From: Favolaschia claudopus
Lineage: Eukaryota > Basidiomycota > Agaricomycetes > Agaricales > Mycenaceae
Direction: 5' to 3'
NCBI GenBank assembly: GCA_037176885.1
Contig: JAWWNJ010000081.1
Coordinates: 558,001 to 622,000, forward strand
DNA: 64,000 nt
Shown here: positions 44,900 to 54,652 of the stretch, piece after piece
How positions within the stretch are numbered: position 1 is the stretch's first letter
Layout of the letters: each line of letters starts with the position of its first letter
The notes under the pieces: model-generated
Told to the model about the DNA's origin: nothing
Database searches by the model: none
The model's input: the letters and a program-made list of their open reading frames with translations, nothing else
Made by a program: the position numbers and the translations under genes

Positions 44900-47800
44900 T
44901 CACGCGTAATCGTCGAAGTCGAAGATGTGGGCATGGACGGTATCGTCCAGCTCACCCGCTGCGTCGACATCTTCGATTTCCCCGGCCTCGACCGACATGG
45001 CATCCGACGCGTCGGGGTCGTCCAGCTGCTCTTGAACGCTGTCGGCGACCTCCTCTTCGCTGCCGTCTTCGCCCGATTCCTCGCCGCTGGATACCTCCTC
45101 GAAAGCAAAAGCTTGAGCTAAGAAGTCCTCCTCGTACAGGTCGGGTGCACCCACCTCGGCTTCCTCCCCGTCGCTGGCGTAGTCGTCGGCGGCTGGCTCT
45201 ACTGCGCGGCCTTTGCCTTTGGATTGAGCTCTTGGCTCAGGCGTTGGCGGGCGGGAACCAAGGTCCATCGCTGTAGCGGGAGAAACGAACTTAGGATTGG
45301 TAAAGAAGATAAGAAAGATAGGAGGACTTACGATCGCGTGGGCCGTCGTCGGCCGACTCCTCCTCAGTTGGAGAAGGGGGCGGGCGGAACTCGTCCTCGG
45401 GAGCGTCCTCGTCGTCGTGCACCACCGGATCAGACTTGACCTTCGACTTCTTCGAATTTCCTGTGTTTCGGCGCGAGCGGGAAGGTTTAGGTTTCTTAAC
45501 CTCCGACTCGTCGGGCAACACGGTAAATTTCCCCCGGGCGTACAATTCGCGGAAGAAGCCGGGCACATTCTGGTGCTTCGCGCTGTACGGGGTGGGATTC
45601 CCATTGAAGTCGAGCGGGTCCAAGTCCTCGGGACCTTCGCCGCTAGCCTGAACGCGAGCTCGAACTAACGAGCCGTCTGGACCGGTCGCTGAGCTTACAA
45701 CGCCCTCCTCGTCGAACAGGAGGTGGAAGCAGTCTTCCGGCTACCAGAAGAATTCAGTGCGAGCGGGAATGAAAACTTAGAAAGAATTTCTTACCTCGAC
45801 CTCCACCCATTGCGGCGGGCGTACGTCGTCCGGGTCGGAGGGGATCAAGAAAAATCCCAGCGGCGCAGCCCGCTCGTTCGCATCGTAAGCCTTGTAAAAG
45901 TTGTACGCGGTGTCGAAGATCGGGATGTCCGCTTCATCCAACAGGGCCATGGGGAAGAATTGCCAGGCGCGAACCTCATTGATGTCCGAGCCGGCGTGAA
46001 GCCCTTGGGTCATGGCAATCCTGAGCATGAGTTCCATGTGCTTCTGTTTCTCCTCGTAGGTCTCGCCGTCGAAACGAGCGACGAAGTCGTCGAAGTTGAC
46101 TTGGCCGCGGGTGACCAGGATAGCGTGAAGCATCTTGAACATCTTCCGGCGCAGTTGAACATAGGCGGCCTCGAGCGAGTTCTGGATGGCGAAGACCGTC
46201 GCGCTGGCCTGATTGACGTCCTCGTTCAAATCGTGCCATTCTGTTGAACTGGTTAGCGGGCGAGAAATAAATATGAAAGAAGTATGACTTACCCGGGCGG
46301 GTCATGAAGACCCATTCCTTGAGCTCGGTGCCCATGAGGCTCAACTCCTCGCCGGTAGCCAAAAATGTGCAGTCCTTCTTGGACTTTTGGCTTGCGCAGG
46401 CAGTGCACTCAGAAGGGAAGCCGACGACTCTGCATTCCGAACCGTTGTGAATGCAACGGATGCAGCGGGGACCGTACTATGTCAGGGTGGTCAGTACGAG
46501 GTGTCACCCGATGAGTTCAACTTCACCTGGGCTTGAAAGAGCTCCATCGTCGAGACGAAGCCGTCGGAGCTCAACGCAAAGAGACCCGTCTCGGGGTCGA
46601 TTGGGAGGTCCAGGCGTCTCGCTGGGTGAGGGTACCCGGTGAGGAACTTTCTGAAGAGTTCCTTGCTGGGAATGTTGAACTCCTCCTTCGACTTCTTGAT
46701 GGTCGGTGGGCTCTGCGGGAAGTCAGTCTCGCCGGGAGAAATTCGATAGACAGAAATTGCGCCGCTCACCGGGTTGATTCCCAGATTCCTGAGAATCATC
46801 CTATGGGAATAATCGGGCACGATGTACCGCAGCGAAGGAACTTCGTCGATGGTGACGTCTTCGTGCGGGTCCCGGGGAGCTGGCTTTGAAGTCGAAGCCT
46901 TGGCGGTCTGCGGGGGTTTCGTTGTGATTACTAGAAAGACAGTTAGCGGCTCGATCGTACTTGAGAAATCTAAAGGAGTTCACTCACGGACGATCGGCTT
47001 CTTGGAGGCTTTCACCTCGGATTCGGAAATGTATTCGATGGGGGGGGTCTATGAAAAATTTATAGTTAACTCTATGTCGGCCTTACACTTGGGACAACAG
47101 CGAGTAACTACTACCTCCTGCCTAGCGGGCGGTTTCCCCTTCTCCTCCTTGATTTTCTTCGCCGGCGAAGTCTCGGCGTTGGTGGATGCTTTGCGTTTTG
47201 AGCCGCTGGCAGCGGCGAGAGGCGAGTCGGCGGGGACGGTTACTTTGCGCTTGATGACTTGGACTCGGTTAGAACCCTCGGAGGCGGGCTGGTCGGTCTA
47301 ATAGAAGGCAAGGTGGTTTAGCGGGGAAACTAGATAGAAGAAAAATGGGCTTACGAGCTTCTTGAATTTCGGGAGCGGCTTCTGTTCCCGCTGTTTGGCC
47401 TCGTCCTAAACGAACGAGAGTCAGCAAAGGGAAGGGAGGCCAACGGGAAGGATTACCTTAGCCGGCGCAACCGGCTTGCTGGGCTGCTCAGAGTCAGCAG
47501 CAGGCTTACCGCCGCCCTTGCCCGAGTTGGATGAGCCGGCGGCGGCTTTGTCGCGACCCTTCGGCTTGTCGCCAGCGGGGTTCGACAACTTGCCTGCTGC
47601 AGAGGCGGAGCCGGTCCCCTTCTTTGAAAGTATGAGTCTCGATTAGGAAGAGGACACTACGGGTCGTCACTTACCGAGGACTTGAGTGGTCTGAACTCCT
47701 CCGGCCTCAACGGCGGCGGGCGGGAAGGGAGGGTGAAATTGGCCACCTCCTTCGTCGGCTCGGGGGGCCGCGCGAGCTGAATGATCAAGTCAGTCGGTAG

Positions 47801-48399
47801 CCGGCGAAAGAAATAAGAGGAAGACGACTTGCCTTTAACTTTTCCATCTCGGGCTTGCTCAAAGCCAGACCCCAAAGCTCTGGGTGGTCGTGTCGCGGAT
47901 CGATGCGTTTGAGCTGCCGGCCGAGATAGTAGGATAGGGCGGTTGCGTAGGGAGGAACAGACTCTTCGCTCCCCCGGGCAAAGTTGAGGCCCGCCCGGTG
48001 AATTCTCTATTAAGAATTCTTCAGGAAAGACGAATACGAGAAGATGTAGCGGGGACTTACCAGTTCGCTATCCAGACTGCGTATCAGATTCTCGACTTCG
48101 TGGGGCTTCATCTGGTCCGCAACGCCGGGGGTGATGAGCTTCTTCACCGCTTTGAACTTGTTGGGCTTGTCCCGCCAGGCGGACCAGAAGTCGATTCGCT
48201 CGGTCAAGTTGACCGGCGACTGCTTGACCTTGGCCTTGGAGGAAGAAGCCGCCGATGGTACAGCAGCGGGAGTCCTCGACGGGGCAGGAGTGGAGATTGA
48301 AGGCGAAGCCGCCCGGGTAGACGCCTTAGAGGCACGAGAACCAGGACGAGCAGCCGATGCAGACGGGCGGGGGCGGGGAGTCTTCTTGTCGTCTTCCAT
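44900..48399 (-). CDS. Cargo gene I: 943-aa six-cysteine cluster protein, counterpart of gene A
   Basis: Thirteen exons join in phase: 48061-48399, 47833-48006, 47675-47776, 47457-47621, 47355-47405, 47115-47297, 46988-47048, 46770-46930, 46527-46712, 46293-46476, 45795-46240, 45332-45740 and 44900-45270. They give 943 aa, close to the 932 aa of gene A. The N-terminus is Ser/Pro/Arg-rich, then Lys-rich low-complexity blocks with likely nuclear signals. The cluster at residues 479-510 (CIRCIHNGSEC, CTACASQKSKKDC) has spacing CX2CX6CX8CX2CX8C. A helical domain follows (WHDLNEDVNQASATVFAIQNS), which aligns with the region after the cluster in A. The tail is very acidic. Intron 2 has a GC donor (AAG|GCAAGT). 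Five introns contain AGCGGG. The gene is antisense to Element 2, next to the 3' LTR, the same place as gene A. Confidence 0.8.
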
Positions 48400-49073
48400 C
48401 TCGCGGGTGGGACTTCACGAAATGAACCGCTGGGAATTGGAAAGTGATCCCCCGTGCAAGGCACTTAAGATCGTCGCCGGGCAGAAAGATATAATGATGA
48501 GGGCCAGAGGAAAGAAGGCAAGGGGGTGCCCAATCAGGGAATCGGTGGGGAATCCACCTAGAAACCTCTCGAGTCTTTTTACCTCTCGAGGTCGGAGTTC
48601 GAATGTTTTGATGGGATTCTCTGAAAAATTTTCATGAGAAACATTTGAATGGAGAAGCGGGGGGTCGCTGCGGCTTCTTTGATCCAAAACATTCCAGATT
48701 GCGACCGCATACAACGGCCTTAGAGAGCGCAGGGTTAGCTGCATGGGTTAGAGTTCGACCCTAGTGCTTCTCAAATTGATGTACTTCCGAAAGTGGCAAT
48801 GGTGACGCCTCATAATGAAAATGACGGCATCGCCGGCCGCGGCGAGAAGTTAAGGCGGGAAGCTGTCAACGGAAGTAGAGTGGGAATCTAAAATTAGGTC
48901 GCCACGAGTCCTTCGTTAAGGTTTTCTCTCATGAAATACCAAAGGGGACGAACGGGAACCGGGCCTCACTGGCGGCCCGTTCGTTATCTAAAATTATTCC
49001 AAGACAGAAGTTTGTCTTGAAGTCCCCTTCCCCGGGAAGATGGATAAGATCTCTAGCGGGCGATCCCAAGTCG
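48400..49073. promoter_or_regulatory. Noncoding spacer upstream of gene I
   Basis: No coding frame is supported. As the only spacer between gene I and the 3' LTR, it presumably holds the gene I promoter on the minus strand and part of the element's 3' untranslated RNA on the plus strand. A TAGCGGGCG motif lies near 49065. Confidence 0.45.
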
Positions 49074-49109
49074 TCAACTCGGGAGAGTTGAAATCTAGAA
49101 AGGGGGAGA
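49074..49109 (+). other. GGGA hairpin and polypurine tract of Element 2
   Basis: A perfect 7-bp stem TCAACTC/GAGTTGA closes a GGGA loop (49074-49091). After five bases comes AGAAAGGGGGAGA (49097-49109), which abuts the 3' LTR. The arrangement matches Element 1 with different stem bases. Confidence 0.82.
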
Positions 49110-50921
49110 TGACAGGGCCGCTCAGCGGCTAGGCATGAAATGCCCGGAATTTATCGATTTTCGAAACCTATCAGCGGGAGAAGTGAGGCTAGGATACTAG
49201 AAGATATGCCCGTCCTCGCAGGCAGTATCTTATTGCTGTGGATAGCCGACAAGCTGGTGGGACACCAACGGGTAGCAGCGGCTTAGCGACGTTTCCCTAA
49301 ACATGGGTGCGAGACTCTGCCGCTGACTATTTCTAAACTGCCGGGCCAAGAGACTTAGTGGGAAACTACTATCTCAAGGTGCTGGAGGCGACTAAGAGGA
49401 ACTACCAACCTCCCTGAGGTTAGGCGCTCACCCGCCGACCAACATGAAGAAGATCTAGCGGGGGACCATACTGAGTTCAACTTCGAACTCAGGACGGCCA
49501 CCACTCTACCGACGAACAGGATCACCGGCAGGCTCTACCCGAGCACGCCGGCTGATTACGGACAGCCGGGACTTAACCGACTGCCAGCGGGAGCCCCTCG
49601 GAGCCAGCGGCTATCCAGCCAACGGCTCTGTCAGAATGATGAGAAGGACATGGCGAGTTGCCGGGGGCATTTCCCGCTGATTGCGGACAACCCGAACGGC
49701 GAGTGGCGAGCCGCTAACGCGACTCGGCTCTCCCTATTATCCCTGGAACTTAGACGGTTCTGAAGATAGAATACGAGACGAACTTGACCGCTTTCGAGCC
49801 GTTGACTAACTACTCAGCGGGAAGCCTTTTCGACTTCAACTCGACCAGCGGCAGGACCATATTATGAAGGAGGAATTTCGTGTCCCCTCCCGGGGACATG
49901 GCAACCAGCACGCCATTGCACTGCAATAAGGCGCAATACCCACCCGCCCGCATGGACTTTCTCCGGGAGGCGGTCTTTTCACTCACGACTCGCAATCCTG
50001 AATATACCATTGGTTCCCAGCGGGCGCGGCATCAAACTTGGACACTCTCGCATCATGATTTTATTTGGTTGTTTCTGCTCCCGCTGCATGTATTTAATCT
50101 CCCGGTGTACTTTTTGTTACTCAGTCAATTACCTACCCGTAGACAAGGGCAGTTTGTAGCGGACTCTAGAATTTGAATTGAACTTTGAAAGAGACTAGAC
50201 TTGATATCTGAGAGAGATTCGAGTGATACGGAAAGACTTGTGGCATACCGAGCCGCCAGAACTTTGAGAGCCCCGCCAGCCTTTGAGCCCGAGCCCTCCT
50301 GAAATACGAAGCCCCGTTTCTTGCTGTTCCGCGGTATAACCAAGACCCCCGTTCGAGCTTGATTCCGCGCCGTCGACGCCCCGTGTGCCAGCCGTTCCGC
50401 GGTATAACCAAGACCCCCGTTCGAGCTCGCCGCCGCGTAGTGGTGTAACTGCCCGGGTCACTGTTAGTGTCCGCGCCATCGACATAAGAGCCCCGCTTCT
50501 CGCCAGAGCCGCGCCGGTCGTATAAGAACCCCGTCCCGCTGAGCCGCGCCTTCTGCCCGCCGGTTGTCATCCAGAAAGCTTCTTGCCGGTTGACGATCCA
50601 CTACCGGGCGACGCTTTTCTATTGGCACGGAGACCCTCCCCGCTAGACTCAGAATTTCTCATTTCGAAGTCTCAGAAAGAGTGACTCTTCGCTTCTCCCG
50701 CTGCGAATCGTTTTGCCCGCTACGTTCTCGCTAGACAATCTAGTAGTTCGTCCCGCTCAAACGTAGCGACCTTGATTGATTGAAGCTTGCACAAGTATTC
50801 TGAGGGACGATACGTGCTCCCGCCACCCCGAACACACACACACACACACGTCGTATTGGATTAGATTTTGTGATTTTATATTTCGGTATATTTCACGCCT
50901 ACACCTACACGCACCGTTTCA
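49110..50921 (+). repeat. 3' LTR of Element 2
   Basis: 1812 bp, starting TGACAGGGCC and ending CACCGTTTCA. It is near-identical to 30503-32315, with a one-base deletion near 49646 and about ten substitutions. Confidence 0.93.
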
Positions 50922-52858
50922 ACGGGCTAGCACCATTCGCTTGGAGCTTTTTCTTGAATCGCCGTTCTGCCAAATTGAGCGGTGCCATTTGTGGGTGCTG
51001 GTTGACTGCAACAAAGGGTTCTGGTTCTAAGTTGTGGTTGACGCCAACTTCATCTTCATCCACCAAGTTCAACTTTGGGCCGTTCTGTCGTTGACGTCTG
51101 CGGGCCACAAATACTGCGGCCAAAAAGGCAGCACAGAGGACTAGGCCTCCGACAACTCCACCAACCACAGCGGCAACAGGTGATGCTCTTGCGGACACTG
51201 GGGGTGGAGTGGACCTCGGTGGCGCAGTGGAACTCGGGGGCAATGACGCTGAGCCTGAAGAGGCTGTGGAAGGCAAAGTTGGTGACGGTGCTGGAATGAG
51301 GTCAACTGTGAAGGTCTGTCTCATAGGGCTACTGCACGAACCACCATCACCTTGCTCTGACAGATCTGCAAACCCAATTTGTGGTGGGCTGCCTTGCCGC
51401 AACACTGTATATACACCTCTCTGCAAAATATGTTAATGACAACTTGAGCAAATTACATGAGAATCAAGTTGACTGACCAAAAATGGCTGGCCGAAATTCC
51501 AATCAGTCTGGTGTGAACCTATGAACACACCCAGGCACTGTGTATCATTGCCATCATTTTGATAAGTCCTCGGGATTGGCGTACCACCATTCAACTCTGC
51601 CGGGTCAAGCGTCCAGCTACGTCCCCCAAAGGACACTGAAATGTGCAAGGCGGTGGAGCATGCTTGAATGAAATGAAATGAAGTCCAGTTGAGTATAACA
51701 TCAGTTATGACGTACGATATTGATAAGCTCCAGGGTGGTTAGGGATTGGACTCGCCCCCGGAACTTGTGCCCAGATGGCTGCAACGGAGCTTATTGGGCC
51801 ATAGATCCCTGTTGCTGCCACCTCGAAAATGACATTGTTGTTGCGGCTTTGTGTGAGTGTTATCTCACGTCCTTGAATTGTGAGTGCTAAGAGTGGAATT
51901 AAGAATGAGAGAATGACCTTGATCAACATTGAGAATCAGAGATTTAGCATACGCACTTGTGATGTTTAGCGCCCAAAACGAAGTGGATGTTGAATTCAAA
52001 AACTCAATGTCGCCAGTATACAACGACGAGTTTGTTCCACCAAATGTGAATACTCCCAGTCCACTGGTGTTGTGCAACCGTGAAAGCCAGATGCCCATCT
52101 CCGGCGCATCGACGGGGTTGGTCGAGAGAAGGGATTGCCATATTGAGGGCAGATTTTGGAAAGAGGCGTCAGGGAAACCGAGTCCAAAAGTGGCACTGGC
52201 AGTGGCGCCGGAGTAGTTTTGGATTACAACTGGAGTGGATGGCTTGAATCACACACAACTGGACCAAGGAATGACCACGCACAAAAGGATGCGTCCAAAA
52301 CAGAGAATGGACCAAAGCCAATTACGTCTGTGAAAACACTTCCGGGGATGGGAGCCGCACCAAGCGGGGTGATAGTTTGCATGCTGGTTGATTTGTTTTG
52401 CGCAGACGATGAGTCGCTGTAGTTGAACAGAGTCTCGGTACCGACGCTGCTGCTGCATGACTTGGAGTCCAAATTGCATCCGACAACTATGGTACCGGGA
52501 TCATTGAAAGAGAGTACAAGGGGGATGATCTGTGTTCTGGAAAGGGATGAGTGCGCTTAAAAAATTACCATGGGCAATTCACGAACGGTGTGCCAAGACT
52601 GATGGGAATGAGGTATTGCTCATCTGCCTGTAGGTACTATGTCAGTATGAGTCGACCTCTGGTTGAGCACCCGCGAATCACAAAACTAAGACCGTCATCC
52701 ACCCTGTTCCTCCGCTCGACACCGAGCAAGGAACGGGACACGGCGGAGTCGGAATGAGACAACACCTGGCGAATGAGCGGAAGGTGAACAGGCTCTCCGT
52801 ATGCTGGAGAAGACGAGGAGACTATAGACCCTGAAACCAACCAAATGAGTAAGAACAT
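50922..52858 (-). pseudogene. Pepsin-like (A1) membrane protein, copy 1, 3'-truncated by Element 2
   Basis: From ATG 52858 (hydrophobic signal MFLLIWLVSGSIVSS) several exons encode an A1-peptidase-like fold. Blocks: DEQYLIPISLGTP, LGFPDASFQNLPSIWQSLL, EMGIWLSRLHNTSGLGVFTFGGTN, a second lobe ending QVPGAS, SFGGRSWTLDPAELN, CLGVFIG and a C-terminal strand GVYTVLRQGSPPQIGFADLS. A Ser/Pro stalk, one transmembrane helix (VVGGVVGGLVLCAAFLAAVFVA) and a basic cytoplasmic tail follow, cut at 50922 by the LTR. The first catalytic motif reads DPGT. In the second the Asp is replaced (AATGIYGP), so peptidase activity is unlikely. Exon joints near 52640 are unresolved. Copy 2 lies at 59893-62007. Confidence 0.7.
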
Positions 52859-52938
52859 GGAGAAGGAGGAGGAGGAGGGTTAGAAAGGCGCCGTGAATGA
52901 GGCAGCCAGAGGAGGAAGACCTTCACTTTGTGTCAGCA

Positions 52939-53056
52939 ACGGGAGATGATCATGAAAACAGCAGCTCTGAACGGGAGATGATCATTGAGAACGGAAGCGC
53001 TGGTAGGCAGGCGCTGCATAGCAATGGGAGATGATCATGCAACGGGAGATGATCAT
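52939..53056. repeat. Four copies of an ACGGGAGATGATCAT unit
   Basis: GGGAGATGATCAT occurs four times upstream of the pepsin-like gene, starting near 52941, 52973, 53026 and 53043, each containing the palindrome ATGATCAT. Two copies are at the matching place in the duplicate (62096-62141). They could be a regulator site or a decayed satellite. Confidence 0.6.
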
Positions 53057-54460
53057 GGAAACAGCAGCACTGATAGGAAGGCAGGTGCATATCATCAGCA
53101 ACGGGGTCTGTGTGGAGGTAGTGTGGAGGGTGACCGATGACCAGAGGCACAAGTATGTGTATTCCATTTTTATGGACTGCGCTCTGCCCAAGCTCCGAGC
53201 TCGACACTGCTGAAATGATCCTGGGATTCCTGTCCTGTACTATTCGTGGAAAAATGGAAGGCTAGAGTCATCTCACCTTAGCACTGTTATGAGTAAATGA
53301 AATTGATGTTACTACATGTTGAGCAAATAGAAACAACTCAAGTTGAAGAAAGAGTACTTACCAGTCCCTTGGACATTGCTTGAGTGAGAGTATTGAATTG
53401 CTGTAAGTTGCTAGTCTGTTATTGACCGCAATCACTTGCACGGTCGCCCGTATTATTACCAATCGTCAGAGTTTGAATATCTTCCCACGGCTTGCTCCCC
53501 TTATTTTAACGTTGTGCACCTTCTTTAAGCAAACTTTTGCTGACAAAGTGCCTTCTATGGTGTATCAAAACAGGTCTATCTACTGACATTTGCGAAATTT
53601 CTTTCTCAAATGTGGTGAATTGAACGTCCTGTGACTGTCAAATTGACAGGATTTGTCAGCCATTTCTGAATCTTGTCGTTGCCTGCATATTTTGTCTGGA
53701 TGTGACTGACAAGTCTGTTCATTTAGAAATGAGAAAGGTCAGTGAAGCCAATTTTTTTGCTTAAAACACACTTGAAGCTATGAAAAGAAGCAGAAGAAAT
53801 TTCTGATTATGTAATAAGGCGGGCGACTGCTTGGCCGACGGACCTTCTCAACAGACTACAACAACTGCAGGTACGAGGACTCTTGTTGTAGTGTCTGTCT
53901 ATGAGAGACTAGTAAGTTGCAGGCAGCGATACATATGATCAAACAAACCAGAAGATAGATGAGGCGGCAGCTTAACCTTTAGAATATGTTACATGGATCG
54001 CTGTTGAGCAGCGGCAGGAAATGTTTCTCAGTCAATTCTCAATGAACAACAAAAACTCCAGATTCTCCAATGCAATTTGAAGACCGGGGCGCCAACCAAG
54101 ACTTTGCCTTGAAGACATTGAATCTGAAACGAGCGCTCTCGAGTAATATGCCCGCCGGTGGAAAGTTCGCTGGCGGCCACCACTGGCCACCAGTGGACAT
54201 TGGCGGACGCTGCTGGACGACGTGATCCAGTGACGGCAGCGAAGTCCATTGATTCTCGCTGTTTCCCACTGACCCACGCGCATATCCGCACTGGATTCTG
54301 GTGGAAATCGCTGGGAGTCAGCGGAAAGCGCCGGTTTATACAAGTTTATTCGGAAAATATTGAGTTCATGGCAACTTTTAGACTCCGTCTTGAAGGGATG
54401 CGAGATTTTGTGTGTCTGCTTCAAGGTTCAGCATGGTTTTGAACCTGTACATATGTTTAC
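53057..54460. other. Noncoding or decayed sequence
   Basis: To about 53290 the stretch still matches the duplicated region near 62320. Beyond that I see no supported gene. Around 54170-54320 short CCAGTGG/CCACTGG units cluster, including the near-palindrome CCACTGGCCACCAGTGG. Confidence 0.4.
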
Positions 54461-54652
54461 TCACGGTTCAAATGCGAAACTGTTAGCTAACACGAGCCCA
54501 AGATTATATTCTCTTGGTTGAATGTGAAGCCCCAATTCGACTAGATAAGTTGGTTGGACTTCATCGTAGCCTCTTTCGGAGTTTTCCATCGTCAAAATCA
54601 ACAAGTCTTCTCTCTGCTTTGCTTCATCAAAAGAGTTGAAGAGAACAGACAT
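54461..54652 (-). CDS. Short hypothetical ORF (63 aa)
   Basis: The composition is protein-like (FDEAKQREDLLILTMENSERGYDEV, LVELGLHIQPREYNL), with a start at 54652. No family is recognised, and no partner exons were found. It could be a fragment of a decayed gene. Confidence 0.25.
   Translation of the reverse strand: MSVLFNSFDEAKQREDLLILTMENSERGYDEVQPTYLVELGLHIQPREYNLGLVLANSFAFEP

Larger units (their letters stand above)
30503..50921 (+). mobile_element. Element 2: 20.4-kb Ty3/Gypsy retrotransposon with antisense cargo
   Basis: LTRs at 30503-32315 and 49110-50921 are near-identical (about eleven differences seen by eye). A primer-binding site (32318-32336) and polypurine tract (49097-49109) are in the expected places. 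The plus strand encodes Gag, protease, RT-RNase H and integrase (32858-39748) in Ty3/Gypsy order. From 39971 to 48399 five intron-rich genes lie on the minus strand: G, H, K, J and I. This is the position of extra genes downstream of integrase, and it doubles the usual Gypsy length. No target-site duplication is evident: the left flank ends ACCCGA and the right begins ACGGGC. The right flank is a pepsin-like gene cut at its 3' end. Confidence 0.9.
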
